Shown here: one piece after another, positions 42,056 through 51,337 of the stretch
How positions within the stretch are numbered: the stretch's first letter is position 1
Layout: each line of letters begins with the position of its first letter
Origin: Ignavibacteriota bacterium
GTDB lineage: Bacteria; Bacteroidota; Ignavibacteria; UBA10030; SZUA-254
Length of the DNA stretch: 64,000 nucleotides
Direction: 5' to 3'
Assembly: GCA_016212665.1 (NCBI GenBank)
Contig: JACREZ010000032.1
Span: 1-64,000 of the forward strand
The notes under the pieces: generated by a model
Databases searched by the model: none
What the model saw: the letters and a program-made list of their open reading frames with translations, nothing else
Told to the model about the DNA's origin: nothing
Program-made: the position numbers and the translations under genes

Positions 42056-44839
42056 ATGGTACAATACGGGACCACGCAGTCTGAAGAAAACGAAATTGGT
42101 TCCACACAAATTTTCGAAACAAAGGAATTCCCCACACCGCTCAACTTAGAAATGAACGAGCAAAAACATGGGTTGACATTCAAACGATTTTTTACAAAAA
42201 AAGGTGTGCATCCTTTTTCGGAAATTGAATGGGAGAAACGAACGGCATCAATCACTAATGAAAAAGGAGAGACAATCTTTGAACAAAAAGATGTCGAAGT
42301 TCCCAAGTCGTGGTCAATGACCGCGACGAATATTGTTGCCTCAAAATATTTTCATGGAAAACTTGGGACTGTAGAACGTGAAACGAGCGTCAAGCAAATT
42401 ATTGACCGCGTTGCTCGCACAATGACTGAGTGGGGATGGAAAGGAAAATATTTTTCAAGCGAAGAAGACGCTGAAATATTTTACAACGAATTGACATTTC
42501 TTCTTGTCAATCAATACATGGCGTTCAATAGTCCGGTCTGGTTTAACGTCGGGATTGAAGCGAAGCCACAATGTTCTGCCTGTTTCATCAACTCAGTGAA
42601 GGACACGATGGATTCCATTCTTGAACTTGCAAAAACTGAAGGACGATTATTCAAATGGGGTTCGGGAACCGGCTCAAATCTTTCAACACTTCGCTCTTCG
42701 AGAGAAAGTCTTTCCGGCGGAGGAACTGCTTCTGGTCCGGTTTCTTTTATGAAGGGATATGATGCTTTTGCCGGTGTGATTAAATCCGGGGGCAAAACCC
42801 GTCGCGCCGCAAAGATGGTAATTCTTAATGCAGACCACCCCGACATTCGTGAGTTCATACATTGTAAAGCCGATGAAGAGAAAAAAGCATGGGCACTAAT
42901 TGAAGCCGGCTACGACGGCGGTTTCAACGTTGTTGGTGGCGCATACGATTCTATCGCATATCAAAATGCCAATCACTCCGTTCGCGCAACGGACGAGTTC
43001 ATGCGCGCCGTTGTAGATGATAAGCCATGGAAAACAAAATCAGTTCATGAAGGCAAAGTGTTAGATACATATCGCGCTCGTGATTTGATGAAAGAAATTG
43101 CTGAAGCCGCGTGGATATGCGGTGACCCCGGGGTTCAGTTCAATTCAACTATCAACGCATGGCACACATGTTCGAACACAGCGCCAATCAACGCGTCAAA
43201 TCCTTGCAGTGAATATATGTTCCTCGATGACACTGCATGTAATCTTGCATCACTCAACCTGATGAAGTTCCGTACAAGAGATGGTGAGTTCGATGTCGAA
43301 TCGTTCTGCCATGCAGTAAACATTACAATTACGGCACAGGAATTTGAAGTTGATAACGCAAGTTACCCGACTCCCTCCATCACACAAAACAGTTTTGATT
43401 ATCGTCCGTTAGGTTTGGGATATGCAAACTTAGGTGCGCTTCTCATGTCACGCGGGCTTCCATACGATAGCATCGAAGGACGAGCGTATGCCGCCGCAAT
43501 TACAGCGTTGATGTGTGGTCAGGCGTATAAACAATCATCCCTGATTGCAAAAGAAGTTGGTACGTTTAACGGTTTTGCAAAGAATAAAGAACCAATGTTG
43601 CGTGTGATGAAGATGCACGGGCTTGCGGCAGACAAAATTGAAGACCGCCATGTCCCGACCAATTTGCTCACATCTGCAAGAAAAGTTTGGGATGATGCGT
43701 ACGCTCTTGGTCGTCAATTTGGGTTCAGAAATTCTCAGACAACCGTTCTCGCTCCAACCGGGACAATCGGTTTTATGATGGATTGCGACACAACCGGTGT
43801 TGAGCCGGATATAGCAATCATCAAATATAAAAAATTAGTTGGCGGCGGCTTGATGAAGATTGTCAACAATTCGGTTGAGCAGACGCTGAAAAAACTCGGA
43901 TACATTGACGAGCAAATCGAACACATCATGGCGTTCCTCAATAAGAACGATACGATTGAAGGCGCGCCACACTTGAAGGAAGAACATCTGCCCGTCTTTG
44001 ATTGTGCGTTCAAACCAGCGAAAGGTGAACGAACAATTCATTACATGGGACATGTGCAGATGATGGCGGCGGTTCAACCATTTCTTTCCGGTGCAATTTC
44101 CAAAACAGTCAACATGCCGCACGATGCAACGCCGGAAGATATTGCCAACACGTACATCGAAGCATGGCGATTGGGTTTGAAGGCAATTGCAATTTATCGC
44201 GACGGATGCAAACGAACACAACCGCTCAGCACAAGTCTTGATTCTGTTTCTACAGAAATTAAGAAACGTGCAATACGTCGCAGACTTCCCGATGAACGCC
44301 AGGCAGTGACACACAAATTTTCTGTCGCAGGACATGAAGGGTACATCACGGTCGGATTGTATGAAGACGGCACTCCCGGTGAAATTTTCATCACGATGTC
44401 AAAAGAAGGTTCAACGATTTCCGGATTGATGGATGCGTTTGCTACATCCGTTTCGATGGCGTTTCAATACGGCGTTCCGCTTCGCGTTCTCGTCGAGAAA
44501 TTTTCACACATGCGATTTGAACCGAGCGGATTCACAAACAATCGTGACATTCCGATTGCCAAATCCGTGCTTGATTATATTTTCCGATGGCTTGGAAAGA
44601 AGTTCTTGCCTCCGGATGAACAGCCACCTGCAAACATCGAAGAACATGTCGAGTTGGCAGTTGCCGGTGCGTTATCGAACAAAGAAATTCCCAGACTTGC
44701 CGCATTGGAAAGGACCGAGCAACAAGTCTTTCGTACACAATCCGATGCACCTCCTTGTAGCGATTGTGGTAGCATCATGGTACGAAACGGCGCTTGCTAC
44801 AAATGTTTGAATTGCGGCGCAACAAGCGGGTGTTCTTGA
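42056..44839 (+). CDS. nrdJ: Adenosylcobalamin-dependent ribonucleoside-diphosphate reductase (class II)
   Basis: 927 residues from ATG 42056 with AAAGGA upstream. Class II signs: NPCSEYMFLDDTACNLASLN near 391, the central PTGTIGFMMDCDTTGVEPD and the glycine-rich active-site loop. The C-terminus has a zinc-ribbon-like CSDCGSIMVRNGACYKCLNC for recycling. Adenosylcobalamin starts the radical, and ribonucleotides are reduced without oxygen dependence. There is no class I gene in this window. A strong Bacteroidota promoter (41904-41934) precedes it; I see no cobalamin riboswitch. The tiny membrane genes follow. Confidence 0.95.
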   Translation: MVQYGTTQSEENEIGSTQIFETKEFPTPLNLEMNEQKHGLTFKRFFTKKGVHPFSEIEWEKRTASITNEKGETIFEQKDVEVPKSWSMTATNIVASKYFHGKLGTVERETSVKQIIDRVARTMTEWGWKGKYFSSEEDAEIFYNELTFLLVNQYMAFNSPVWFNVGIEAKPQCSACFINSVKDTMDSILELAKTEGRLFKWGSGTGSNLSTLRSSRESLSGGGTASGPVSFMKGYDAFAGVIKSGGKTRRAAKMVILNADHPDIREFIHCKADEEKKAWALIEAGYDGGFNVVGGAYDSIAYQNANHSVRATDEFMRAVVDDKPWKTKSVHEGKVLDTYRARDLMKEIAEAAWICGDPGVQFNSTINAWHTCSNTAPINASNPCSEYMFLDDTACNLASLNLMKFRTRDGEFDVESFCHAVNITITAQEFEVDNASYPTPSITQNSFDYRPLGLGYANLGALLMSRGLPYDSIEGRAYAAAITALMCGQAYKQSSLIAKEVGTFNGFAKNKEPMLRVMKMHGLAADKIEDRHVPTNLLTSARKVWDDAYALGRQFGFRNSQTTVLAPTGTIGFMMDCDTTGVEPDIAIIKYKKLVGGGLMKIVNNSVEQTLKKLGYIDEQIEHIMAFLNKNDTIEGAPHLKEEHLPVFDCAFKPAKGERTIHYMGHVQMMAAVQPFLSGAISKTVNMPHDATPEDIANTYIEAWRLGLKAIAIYRDGCKRTQPLSTSLDSVSTEIKKRAIRRRLPDERQAVTHKFSVAGHEGYITVGLYEDGTPGEIFITMSKEGSTISGLMDAFATSVSMAFQYGVPLRVLVEKFSHMRFEPSGFTNNRDIPIAKSVLDYIFRWLGKKFLPPDEQPPANIEEHVELAVAGALSNKEIPRLAALERTEQQVFRTQSDAPPCSDCGSIMVRNGACYKCLNCGATSGCS

Positions 44840-44854
44840 TAATTGACTTGTTCC

Positions 44855-45043
44855 ATGTTACTTCCTAAACAATACGACCAACTTTCAGAAGTTTTCAAAG
44901 AAGCAAGTGCAGTTGTACTTGGAGGTTTGGTTATTGGCACTATACTATCAGAGAAACCTAACTCAATTCTTGTTTTTGTTGGTGTCATTATCTACATTTT
45001 GTTAGTGATGATCTCAATTTATTTTAAACGTTATGGAGAATAA
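44855..45043 (+). CDS. Tiny two-helix membrane protein, copy 2
   Basis: 62 residues from ATG 44855 (an in-frame TTG at 44843 is possible). Layout equals copy 1 at 34785: a polar start, EASAVVLGGLVIGTILSEK and then VFVGVIIYILLVMISIYF and KRYGE. It lies 15 bases after nrdJ, just as copy 1 lies 8 bases after nuoI. Unknown role. Confidence 0.7.
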   Translation: MLLPKQYDQLSEVFKEASAVVLGGLVIGTILSEKPNSILVFVGVIIYILLVMISIYFKRYGE

Positions 45044-45044
45044 G

Positions 45045-45140
45045 ATGGAAGGTGTAATTTTAATTGGCAGTTTAGTTGTCATAGCCGGATTGATAATGAT
45101 GGCAATAACAAATCGAATGGCTCGCAAAAGTCAGAAATGA
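45045..45140 (+). CDS. Tiny single-helix membrane peptide, copy 2
   Basis: 31 residues starting at ATG one base after the stop of the upstream gene: MEGVILIGSLVVIAGLIMMA, then ITNRMARKSQK. It is the counterpart of the 28-residue ORF at 34982-35068, with the same helix and basic tail. The tight spacing to the upstream gene (a stop directly followed by the start) suggests coupled translation. A terminator follows at 45164. Confidence 0.62.
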   Translation: MEGVILIGSLVVIAGLIMMAITNRMARKSQK

Positions 45141-45163
45141 TTCTTAAATCATGGCTCATTGAA

Positions 45164-45194
45164 CGGCACGTTGTTTCTTACAGCGTGCCGTTTT
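45164..45194 (+). terminator. Terminator after nrdJ and tiny membrane genes (copy 2)
   Basis: Arms CGGCACG and CGTGCCG, 13-base loop, then TTTTA. It lies 24 bases after the 31-residue ORF. Confidence 0.75.
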
Positions 45195-45201
45195 ATATTT
45201 G
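45171..45201 (+). promoter_or_regulatory. Bacteroidota-type promoter of phzF-like gene
   Basis: TTG (45171-45173), 20 bases, TATATTTG (45194-45201), exact match to TAnnTTTG. It shares its bases with the upstream terminator. ATG follows 33 bases later. Confidence 0.6.
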
Positions 45202-45234
45202 TGCTACCGTTTTCAAATCAAAGAAACAAATATT

Positions 45235-46020
45235 ATGAAAATCTATACCGTTGATGCCTTCATCAACAAAAACAAATACACCGGTAACCCTGCCGCTGTC
45301 TGTCTGCTTACCGAACCGGCAGACGAACAATGGATGCAACACATCGCCGCAGAAATGAATCTTTCAGAAACTGCATTTCTTGTCCCGCATCGAAACGGAT
45401 ACAACATCCGATGGTTCACACCAAAAACAGAAGTAGATTTGTGTGGACATGCAACACTTGCGAGCGCACATATTTTGTTTGAAACAGGAAACGTTTCTCC
45501 AAACGAAACAATTCGGTTTCATTCAAAGAGCGGCTATCTTCAAGCGAAAAGAAACAATGAATGGATTGAACTCGATTTTCCCGCAACACCGGAAGAACCT
45601 GCAACTCTGCTTCCTCCGTTTTTATTTTCGCTTGGAATTACCGCCCGATATATCGGACAAAGTAAATTCGACTACCTTGTTGAAGTGGAATCCGAGAACA
45701 TCGTTCGGGAGATGAAACCGGATTTCAACATCCTCCGTACAATTCCCTGTCGCGGTGTGATTGTGACAGCAAAATCTGACTCGAAAGAATTTGATTTTAT
45801 CTCCCGTTACTTCGCTCCCGCATACGGCATTGACGAAGACCCTGTCACCGGCTCAACTCATTGCTGTCTCGCTCCGTATTGGAGTAAGCAACTCGGCAAA
45901 ACTGAATTCATCGCGTATCAGGCATCGAGCCGAGGTGGAATTCTTCATGTCAAGTTGCAGGGCGACAGAGTAACTCTTGGCGGACAAGCAGTAACTGTTC
46001 TCAAAGGAGAACTCGTTTAA
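45235..46020 (+). CDS. PhzF-family isomerase/epimerase-like protein
   Basis: 261 residues from ATG 45235. The N-terminus KIYTVDAFINKNKYTGNPAA and the catalytic Glu45 in NLSETAFLVP are diagnostic; the second half has GIDEDPVTGSTHCCLAPYW and RGGILHVKLQGDRVTLGGQA. PhzF isomerises an intermediate in phenazine biosynthesis; most members act on unknown substrates. Its own Bacteroidota-type promoter (45171-45201) lies 33 bases before it. Confidence 0.9.
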   Translation: MKIYTVDAFINKNKYTGNPAAVCLLTEPADEQWMQHIAAEMNLSETAFLVPHRNGYNIRWFTPKTEVDLCGHATLASAHILFETGNVSPNETIRFHSKSGYLQAKRNNEWIELDFPATPEEPATLLPPFLFSLGITARYIGQSKFDYLVEVESENIVREMKPDFNILRTIPCRGVIVTAKSDSKEFDFISRYFAPAYGIDEDPVTGSTHCCLAPYWSKQLGKTEFIAYQASSRGGILHVKLQGDRVTLGGQAVTVLKGELV

Positions 46021-46115
46021 ACTTTCATTTGTCAATCGTCATTGGTCATTTGTCATTCGTACTATGTGCTTGGTTCTTTGTGCATTCGTCATTGACTACT
46101 CGATTAACTGATAAC
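46021..46115. repeat. Spacer repeat (GTCATTGGTCATTTGTCATTC type)
   Basis: Contains TCATTGGTCATTTGTCATTC, a short unit that recurs near 56540 and inside tsaD (58430). No gene is visible in the stretch. Confidence 0.7.
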
Positions 46116-46151
46116 ATATAATTTTTCACTTTTAATTTTTAACTAATAATT

Positions 46152-46466
46152 ATGCTCATACTCACAACACCCAACATCGAAGGAAAACAAATCAAACGTT
46201 ACTACGGCATCGTCAGCGGAGAAGCAATTCTCGGCGCGAATGTATTCAAAGATTTCTTTGCAGGCATTCGTGATATCGTCGGCGGACGCTCCGCCGCGTA
46301 TGAAAACGAACTCCGCGAAGCGAAGAACATCGCTCTGCAAGAAATGACCATGCAAGCACAACAGATGGGTGCAAATGCTATCCTCGCTGTTGACCTTGAT
46401 TATGAAACTGTTGGACAATCAATGCTAATGGTAAGCGCAAGCGGAACTGCGGTGTTTTACGAATGA
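46152..46466 (+). CDS. YbjQ/UPF0145 family protein
   Basis: 104 residues, the usual length. The pattern [20 protein letters not shown] and ARE-like [20 protein letters not shown], then [16 protein letters not shown], is typical of UPF0145. The trimeric or pentameric fold is known for the family; its role is not, though the name heavy-metal-binding is sometimes used. It sits alone between phzF and the hydrogenase operon, on the opposite strand to the latter. Confidence 0.85.
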   Translation: MLILTTPNIEGKQIKRYYGIVSGEAILGANVFKDFFAGIRDIVGGRSAAYENELREAKNIALQEMTMQAQQMGANAILAVDLDYETVGQSMLMVSASGTAVFYE

Positions 46467-46589
46467 GTCAAATTTAAAAAGTATTCTGAGTATATTCGGC
46501 TTCGCAATCCATCTGTTTTCAGTATGATTTTGTCGCGTAGTACACTTATTAGAACAGACTCACGAGTAACACACCCAATTACTTCTTAT

Positions 46590-47060
46590 TCATGAAGTGA
46601 CACCGATTTCATCGTTAATGAGTTCAGTCAAAATTAATTCAATCAATAAAGGAAACGCGTTTTTTACACATTCTGAGAGAGAAAGTGAAGCGTACGAAGT
46701 TGTTTCAGGGACAACCCCGATAATTGTTACCTGTTCAAGTGAAATAACCGAACTTGTGAAATAGAGAATATCGGTTAGTGTGCTATCATGTGCTGAGGCA
46801 GGTACAAAACCCTTTGGTTGAATATCAACGCCATTAACGCGAACTATGGTACCGGGTGGTGCATCCACTTGTAAAGCATCAAGTATTATGAGTCGTTCAT
46901 AGCCGATGTAATAATTGATGAGTTCAATCCCCAACGTGCCGCCATCAATAACTGTTACATGTTTGGGGAGTTGATATTTCATCAACTCCCTTGCCGCATG
47001 AATTCCGACACCGTCATCACCAAGGAGAATATTGCCAACGCCGATTATCAGCGTATTCAT
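46590..47060 (-). CDS. NiFe hydrogenase maturation protease
   Basis: 156 residues of the HyaD/HybD/HycI family. The start IIGVGNILLGDDGVGIHAAR has the metal-site region; the family's usual Glu16 is Asp16 here. YERLIILDALQVDAPPGT supplies the Asp61 ligand and FVPASAHDSTLTDIL the His ligand. The enzyme cuts the C-terminal tail of the large subunit once nickel is inserted. It is the last gene of the hydrogenase operon, 8 bases after the large-subunit stop. The C-terminus is a little longer than average. Confidence 0.9.
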   Translation of the reverse strand: MNTLIIGVGNILLGDDGVGIHAARELMKYQLPKHVTVIDGGTLGIELINYYIGYERLIILDALQVDAPPGTIVRVNGVDIQPKGFVPASAHDSTLTDILYFTSSVISLEQVTIIGVVPETTSYASLSLSECVKNAFPLLIELILTELINDEIGVTS

Positions 47061-47068
47061 ATCTCACT

Positions 47069-48556
47069 CTAAAGAATTTTGAACTGCTTGACCTGCTTTC
47101 CATCCAACACGTGGACAGCACAAGCAATGCACGGGTCGAACGAGCGAACAATACGTGCAAGCGCAAACGGATTGTCTGTATCTTCAATTTCGGTTCCAAT
47201 CATGGCGTGTTCAATTGGTCCCGGATTTCCTTTGTCATCTTTCGGTGAAGCATTCCACGTCGTCGGAACAACTGCTTGATAACGAGCAATTTTACCGTTC
47301 CTGATTTCAATCCAATGTCCAAGGGCGCCGCGAGCCGCACACCACAATCCCATGCCTTGCGCTTCTTCCGGAATTGTGTGGTCAGTACAAACCGGCTGCT
47401 CTAACTTTACCTGCATAATCATCTCCTGAATTTCATCAGCGACAACTTTACATTCTATTGCACGTGCAACATGTCTTCCCATGACTGAATACAAATCATC
47501 CTTGTTGATACTCAATGCCGCTAGCATTTCATCAATAAGTTTTGTTACCTTTTGATTTGATTTGGAATCATACGCCAAAGCAATTCTTGCAAGCGGACCT
47601 ACTTCATACGGAACGCCGCCGTATCGTGGCGCTTTCAACCAGGAATAGGAATCTTTCTTCTCTGGTTTTGGAAATGTTTCTCCTTCGATAGGTTTTTTTC
47701 CTGAAGCAGAATTGTACCACGACCATCGGACATCCTCAGTTATTTTCTTTGGGTCAATATTTTCTATCGTTCCGTTTGTCATCCTTCCCATAGGAAAATA
47801 TCGTTTTCGCTTTGTTACATCAGGCTCTGCATCAAGGTCGAACAAACCGAATGAAAGAAGGTTTTTCACACCGGTTCCAATACTAAAATAATCACGATAG
47901 ACACTTGCGACTGTAATAACATCAGGCAAATACACATTGTCAATAAACTCAGTCAGTTCTTTCAGTCGCCATAACGATGTAGTAATATTATCAATGCGCG
48001 GAATAATGCTAACACCACCCGGCGCCATCGAAGCGACGTGAGGCATTTTTCCCGCCCAGATTGCACACAATTCATGCGCTTTCAAACGGATTTGATATGC
48101 GCGAATGTAATGCTCGATAAGTGCATCATTCACGGCTTTCGGCAAGCGATAATCTGCTTCATACCGCGGAACAAATGGCGAAACATCAGGACCTTTGAAA
48201 AAATCCAACGCGGCTAAATGATAAAAATGAAGTATATGCGATTGAATGTAATTCGCTCCTTGCATGATATTACGAATTGTTCGACCGTTAGGAGGCGGCA
48301 TAATTCCAAACGCATTTTCGAGCGCCTGTGCTGAAGCAATTGCATGTGGTGTCGGGCAAACGCCACAAAATCGTTGAGTGATTTGTATTGCATCTAATGG
48401 ATTTCTCCCGACAAGTATTTGCTCGAAGCCGCGGTATAACGTTCCGCCGACTTTGGCATCTACAACTTTCCTGTTCTCAACAGTGGCTTCGATTTTTAAG
48501 TGACCTTCGATTCTTGTCATCGGGTCAATAACGATGTTTGTTCTTACTGTACTCAT
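47069..48556 (-). CDS. NiFe hydrogenase large subunit (group 1)
   Basis: About 495 residues from ATG 48556; a longer in-frame start at 48637 would overlap the small subunit. The L1 motif RFCGVCPTPHA and the L2 motif DPCIACAVH bind Ni and Fe with four cysteines. L2 is followed by about 14 residues (VLDGKQVKQFKIL) that the downstream protease should remove. NIVIDPMTRIEGHLKIE near the start is typical. Together with the Tat-targeted small subunit it forms a periplasmic uptake-type enzyme. Only 4 bases separate it from the small subunit gene. Confidence 0.93.
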   Translation of the reverse strand: MSTVRTNIVIDPMTRIEGHLKIEATVENRKVVDAKVGGTLYRGFEQILVGRNPLDAIQITQRFCGVCPTPHAIASAQALENAFGIMPPPNGRTIRNIMQGANYIQSHILHFYHLAALDFFKGPDVSPFVPRYEADYRLPKAVNDALIEHYIRAYQIRLKAHELCAIWAGKMPHVASMAPGGVSIIPRIDNITTSLWRLKELTEFIDNVYLPDVITVASVYRDYFSIGTGVKNLLSFGLFDLDAEPDVTKRKRYFPMGRMTNGTIENIDPKKITEDVRWSWYNSASGKKPIEGETFPKPEKKDSYSWLKAPRYGGVPYEVGPLARIALAYDSKSNQKVTKLIDEMLAALSINKDDLYSVMGRHVARAIECKVVADEIQEMIMQVKLEQPVCTDHTIPEEAQGMGLWCAARGALGHWIEIRNGKIARYQAVVPTTWNASPKDDKGNPGPIEHAMIGTEIEDTDNPFALARIVRSFDPCIACAVHVLDGKQVKQFKIL

Positions 48557-48560
48557 TGCA

Positions 48561-49511
48561 TTATCTCCGTTGGTAAATTGGTGAGTGAGCATCAGGAAAT
48601 CCGCTCTCTGTGCAACCGATACAGGGCGCACCTGCACCTACGCACCAGTTCACGCTTCCATTCCATAATCGAATCGGACAATCCGCATTGGTGAAAGGAC
48701 CTTTGCAACCAAGTTCCAATAAACATCCTTCCTCACCAAACTTCGTAGCAAAGATTCCTTCATCAAGGTAATCCCTGTTGATGCAACGATTGTGAACTGA
48801 ATGTCCGTAAAAAAGTTTAAGTCTTCCCTGTTCATCCAACTCTTTTTCTTGTGGCATGCCGTACAGTAATATTTTTGCTACTGTTCCGATGAACCAATCG
48901 GGATGGCATGGACAGCCTGGAATATTGATAACAGGCGTTGTAATATTCAGCATCTTAAAGACATCTGTTACTCCTTTGCTTCCGGTTGGATTTGGTTCGG
49001 CAGCCGGTAAGCCACCGTACGCAGCACACGTTCCAACAGTCAGCACTGCCATCGCATTCCTTCCGAGTAAATCAATCCATTGAAGCATCGTCGTTGGCTT
49101 ACCTTGTTCTTCACCGACAGAACCGTACACTCCATTCGAGTTTGTTGGAATCGCGCCTTCAACAACTAAGACAAATTTTCCTTGAAAATTTTTTGCCGAC
49201 TCACGAGCAGTATCAGTTGAAAGTGAACCGGTTGCCGCCATCAAAGTTCCATGATACGTCATGATTAATTTATGTCCCGGCAGAACCTGTTCAAGAATTA
49301 CATTCTTGATGCTTGGATGAATTGTATTTATCACCGAGACAGAACAGCCGCTGCATGTAGAAGCTTGCAGCCAGATGATTGGATATTCCTTCACTGCTTC
49401 CTGCATGGCAACGGCAAGACGGGGAAGAAATTCATTGAGACTTGCAACCGCAAGAGGAGTTGCTGAAGTCCACCGGAGAAATTCTCTTCTTGAAATACTA
49501 TTTCTATTCAT
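48561..49511 (-). CDS. NiFe hydrogenase small subunit, Tat-exported
   Basis: 316 residues. The twin-arginine signal is SRREFLRW, after which the mature part has three Fe-S clusters: proximal CSGCSVSV with later CAAYGG and CPCHPDWF, then the medial/distal CINRD, CLLELGCKGP, DCPIRLWN, and CVGAGAPCIGCTE. There is no C-terminal membrane helix, and no cytochrome b gene is in the window, so the electron acceptor is not clear. First gene of the operon. A 21-bp dyad lies 27-47 bases upstream. Confidence 0.93.
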   Translation of the reverse strand: MNRNSISRREFLRWTSATPLAVASLNEFLPRLAVAMQEAVKEYPIIWLQASTCSGCSVSVINTIHPSIKNVILEQVLPGHKLIMTYHGTLMAATGSLSTDTARESAKNFQGKFVLVVEGAIPTNSNGVYGSVGEEQGKPTTMLQWIDLLGRNAMAVLTVGTCAAYGGLPAAEPNPTGSKGVTDVFKMLNITTPVINIPGCPCHPDWFIGTVAKILLYGMPQEKELDEQGRLKLFYGHSVHNRCINRDYLDEGIFATKFGEEGCLLELGCKGPFTNADCPIRLWNGSVNWCVGAGAPCIGCTESGFPDAHSPIYQRR

Positions 49512-49834
49512 AACAATGTTTGAAGATTATTGAGAAAACGTGAATTTGACTTTCACGTGTGGAATAATTAAACAACAGTTGAATAATTCAATACAAATGA
49601 AAGAACACACCAATCTCATCTTCATTATCTTTGAGTATTTCAGGATGATTTGTATGATTTTTTTGATTGGCATCCTGTAAGTAATATATAACGTTCAATT
49701 CGTGTGCCATTCAAAGATTTTCATTACACAATTTTGTTACTCCGCTTTAAGAAAAACGAATATCTCACTTGCTTTTGCAACTTTCTCAGAAAATCCTATA
49801 TTGCTCCTGCATTTTGAACATTGTTTACTCGTAG
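49512..49834. other. Divergent gap between hydrogenase and deoC
   Basis: About 323 bases with no gene. It carries the hydrogenase dyad (49538-49558). No clear promoter for deoC could be fixed. Confidence 0.45.
49538..49558. promoter_or_regulatory. 21-bp dyad upstream of hydrogenase operon
   Basis: ACGTGAA-TTTGACT-TTCACGT, perfect 7-bp arms and a 7-base spacer, 27-47 bases upstream of the small-subunit start. It could be an operator for a dimeric regulator. Confidence 0.5.
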
Positions 49835-50728
49835 ATGCATCAAAAAGAAATAGACCGTCTTGTACAATCCATATTGAACCAATCTTCTTCAAAGCAGATG
49901 TGCTGTAAAGATGGTATTTGTCACGATGGCTTGTGCGTTGTTCACAACAAGGAAGGCGTTCGCAATATTGTCCAAAACGGTGCTTCACGAATCAGCGCAG
50001 GAGTCGGTATTGAAGCGGCAGGCGGCATCGAATTTGACCTCGCTCGAATGATTGACCACACTCTCCTGAAACCGGAATCTACCAAAGAACAGGTCATCGC
50101 ATTGTGCAACGAAGCAAAAAAATATAACTTTGCCAGCGTGTGCATCAATCCAAGTTATGTTTCGCTCTGCGCGAAATTGCTTCGTGATACTGCTGTAAAA
50201 GTTTGCACTGTCATCGGATTTCCACTCGGCGCAACATCAACCGCCTCGAAAGCATTTGAATCGGAGCAAGCGTTGAGAGATGGTGCTACTGAACTTGATA
50301 TGGTCATCAATGTGGGAATGTTGAAATCGGGCGAGTACGATTATGTTGAAAATGATATGTTCGCTGTTGCCTCCACTGCACGACGGTACGGCGCGCTAAC
50401 AAAAGTGATTCTCGAAACCGGCTTGCTGACCGATGAAGAAAAAATTAAAGCCTGTGTGTTGGCAAAACGTGCCGGAATGGATTTTGTCAAAACCTCCACG
50501 GGATTTGCCAAAGGCGGCGCGACTGCGGGCGATATTGCGTTGATGAGAAAAGTAGTCGGCAGTGCGATGGGTGTAAAAGCATCCGGCGGCGTACGAACCC
50601 GCGAAGAAGCGCTTGCCATGGTCGCAAGCGGCGCGGATAGAATCGGTGCGAGCGCGAGTGTAAAAATTGTTCTTGGTTCTGAAAGTCAACCACAAACTGA
50701 AACTGCGAAAGCGGCAGACCGTTATTAA
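49835..50728 (+). CDS. deoC: Deoxyribose-phosphate aldolase with Cys-rich N-terminal extension
   Basis: 297 residues. The DeoC core starts near residue 66 ([20 protein letters not shown]); Schiff-base lysine lies in [13 protein letters not shown] and the reactive lysine at [14 protein letters not shown]. It splits deoxyribose-5-phosphate in nucleoside breakdown. Residues 1-65 precede the usual start and contain [15 protein letters not shown], a Cys/His group that may bind metal. Some FCB-group DeoC proteins have such an extension in my memory. It lies 12 bases before the SPOR lipoprotein gene. Confidence 0.92.
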   Translation: MHQKEIDRLVQSILNQSSSKQMCCKDGICHDGLCVVHNKEGVRNIVQNGASRISAGVGIEAAGGIEFDLARMIDHTLLKPESTKEQVIALCNEAKKYNFASVCINPSYVSLCAKLLRDTAVKVCTVIGFPLGATSTASKAFESEQALRDGATELDMVINVGMLKSGEYDYVENDMFAVASTARRYGALTKVILETGLLTDEEKIKACVLAKRAGMDFVKTSTGFAKGGATAGDIALMRKVVGSAMGVKASGGVRTREEALAMVASGADRIGASASVKIVLGSESQPQTETAKAADRY

Positions 50729-50740
50729 TCTTCACTTACT

Positions 50741-51238
50741 ATGAGAAGTTTTATGAATCGTTTCCTTGTTGCCATTATCGGATTACTTATCATTGCGTTA
50801 TCGTTCATCGGTTGCTCTTCATCCGAAGAAACACAATCGGAAAAAGAAGCGACGGACAAACAAGTTCAGCAGGAGCAAGCGCAAGAACTTCCTCCTCCTC
50901 CCCCTTCAGATACAATCGAAGCGGTCGCAAATGAAGTTCAGCAGGAAACTCAGCAACTCAATCAAACTCAAACAACAACACAAGAAGTAACAGGAACGTA
51001 CGCTGTTCAAGTCGGAGCGTTTAAAGTCACGGAAACTGCTGACCAGATTGCGTCGCTTGCCCGCTCACGCTTTTCGATGCAAGTGAAATCTATCTTTGAT
51101 AAAGAGACAGGATTAACAAAAGTGTTAGTTGGTGGCTTTGCAACGAAAGATGAGGCACGTGCTTTTCGGGACCAACTTGCCCGCCAATTTCCTGAAGACT
51201 ACAAGGATGCGTGGGTAACAGAACTTCCGCGTGAGTAA
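50741..51238 (+). CDS. SPOR-domain lipoprotein
   Basis: 165 residues. The lipobox is in LIIALSFIGCSSS, with lipidated Cys about residue 25, followed by a Gln/Glu/Pro-rich linker (QQEQAQELPPPPPSDT). The C-terminal 75 residues are a SPOR domain: GTYAVQVGAFKVTETADQIA, then VLVGGFATKDEARAFRDQLA, which binds denuded peptidoglycan at the division site. It is probably anchored to the outer membrane. It follows deoC closely. Confidence 0.88.
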   Translation: MRSFMNRFLVAIIGLLIIALSFIGCSSSEETQSEKEATDKQVQQEQAQELPPPPPSDTIEAVANEVQQETQQLNQTQTTTQEVTGTYAVQVGAFKVTETADQIASLARSRFSMQVKSIFDKETGLTKVLVGGFATKDEARAFRDQLARQFPEDYKDAWVTELPRE

Positions 51239-51300
51239 AAAATTATCATTTCGTCATTCCGACGAATGTCGGAAACCGTTTCTCCGGGGAGGTAATAGAT

Positions 51301-51337
51301 GCCGAAATACCATGCCTGCGGCAGGCAGGAGTTCGGC
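51301..51337. repeat. Palindromic repeat at start of second SPOR gene
   Basis: GCCGAA (51301-51306) and TTCGGC (51332-51337) frame a CTGCCTGC-type core, CCTGCGGCAGG. It covers the longer in-frame start of the SPOR gene, so that start is likely an artefact of the repeat. Confidence 0.65.

Noticed and set aside
48556-48637. Longer start of the hydrogenase large subunit
   Set aside because: It would overlap the small subunit by 77 bases; the ATG at 48556 starts just before the conserved NIVIDPMTRIEGH.
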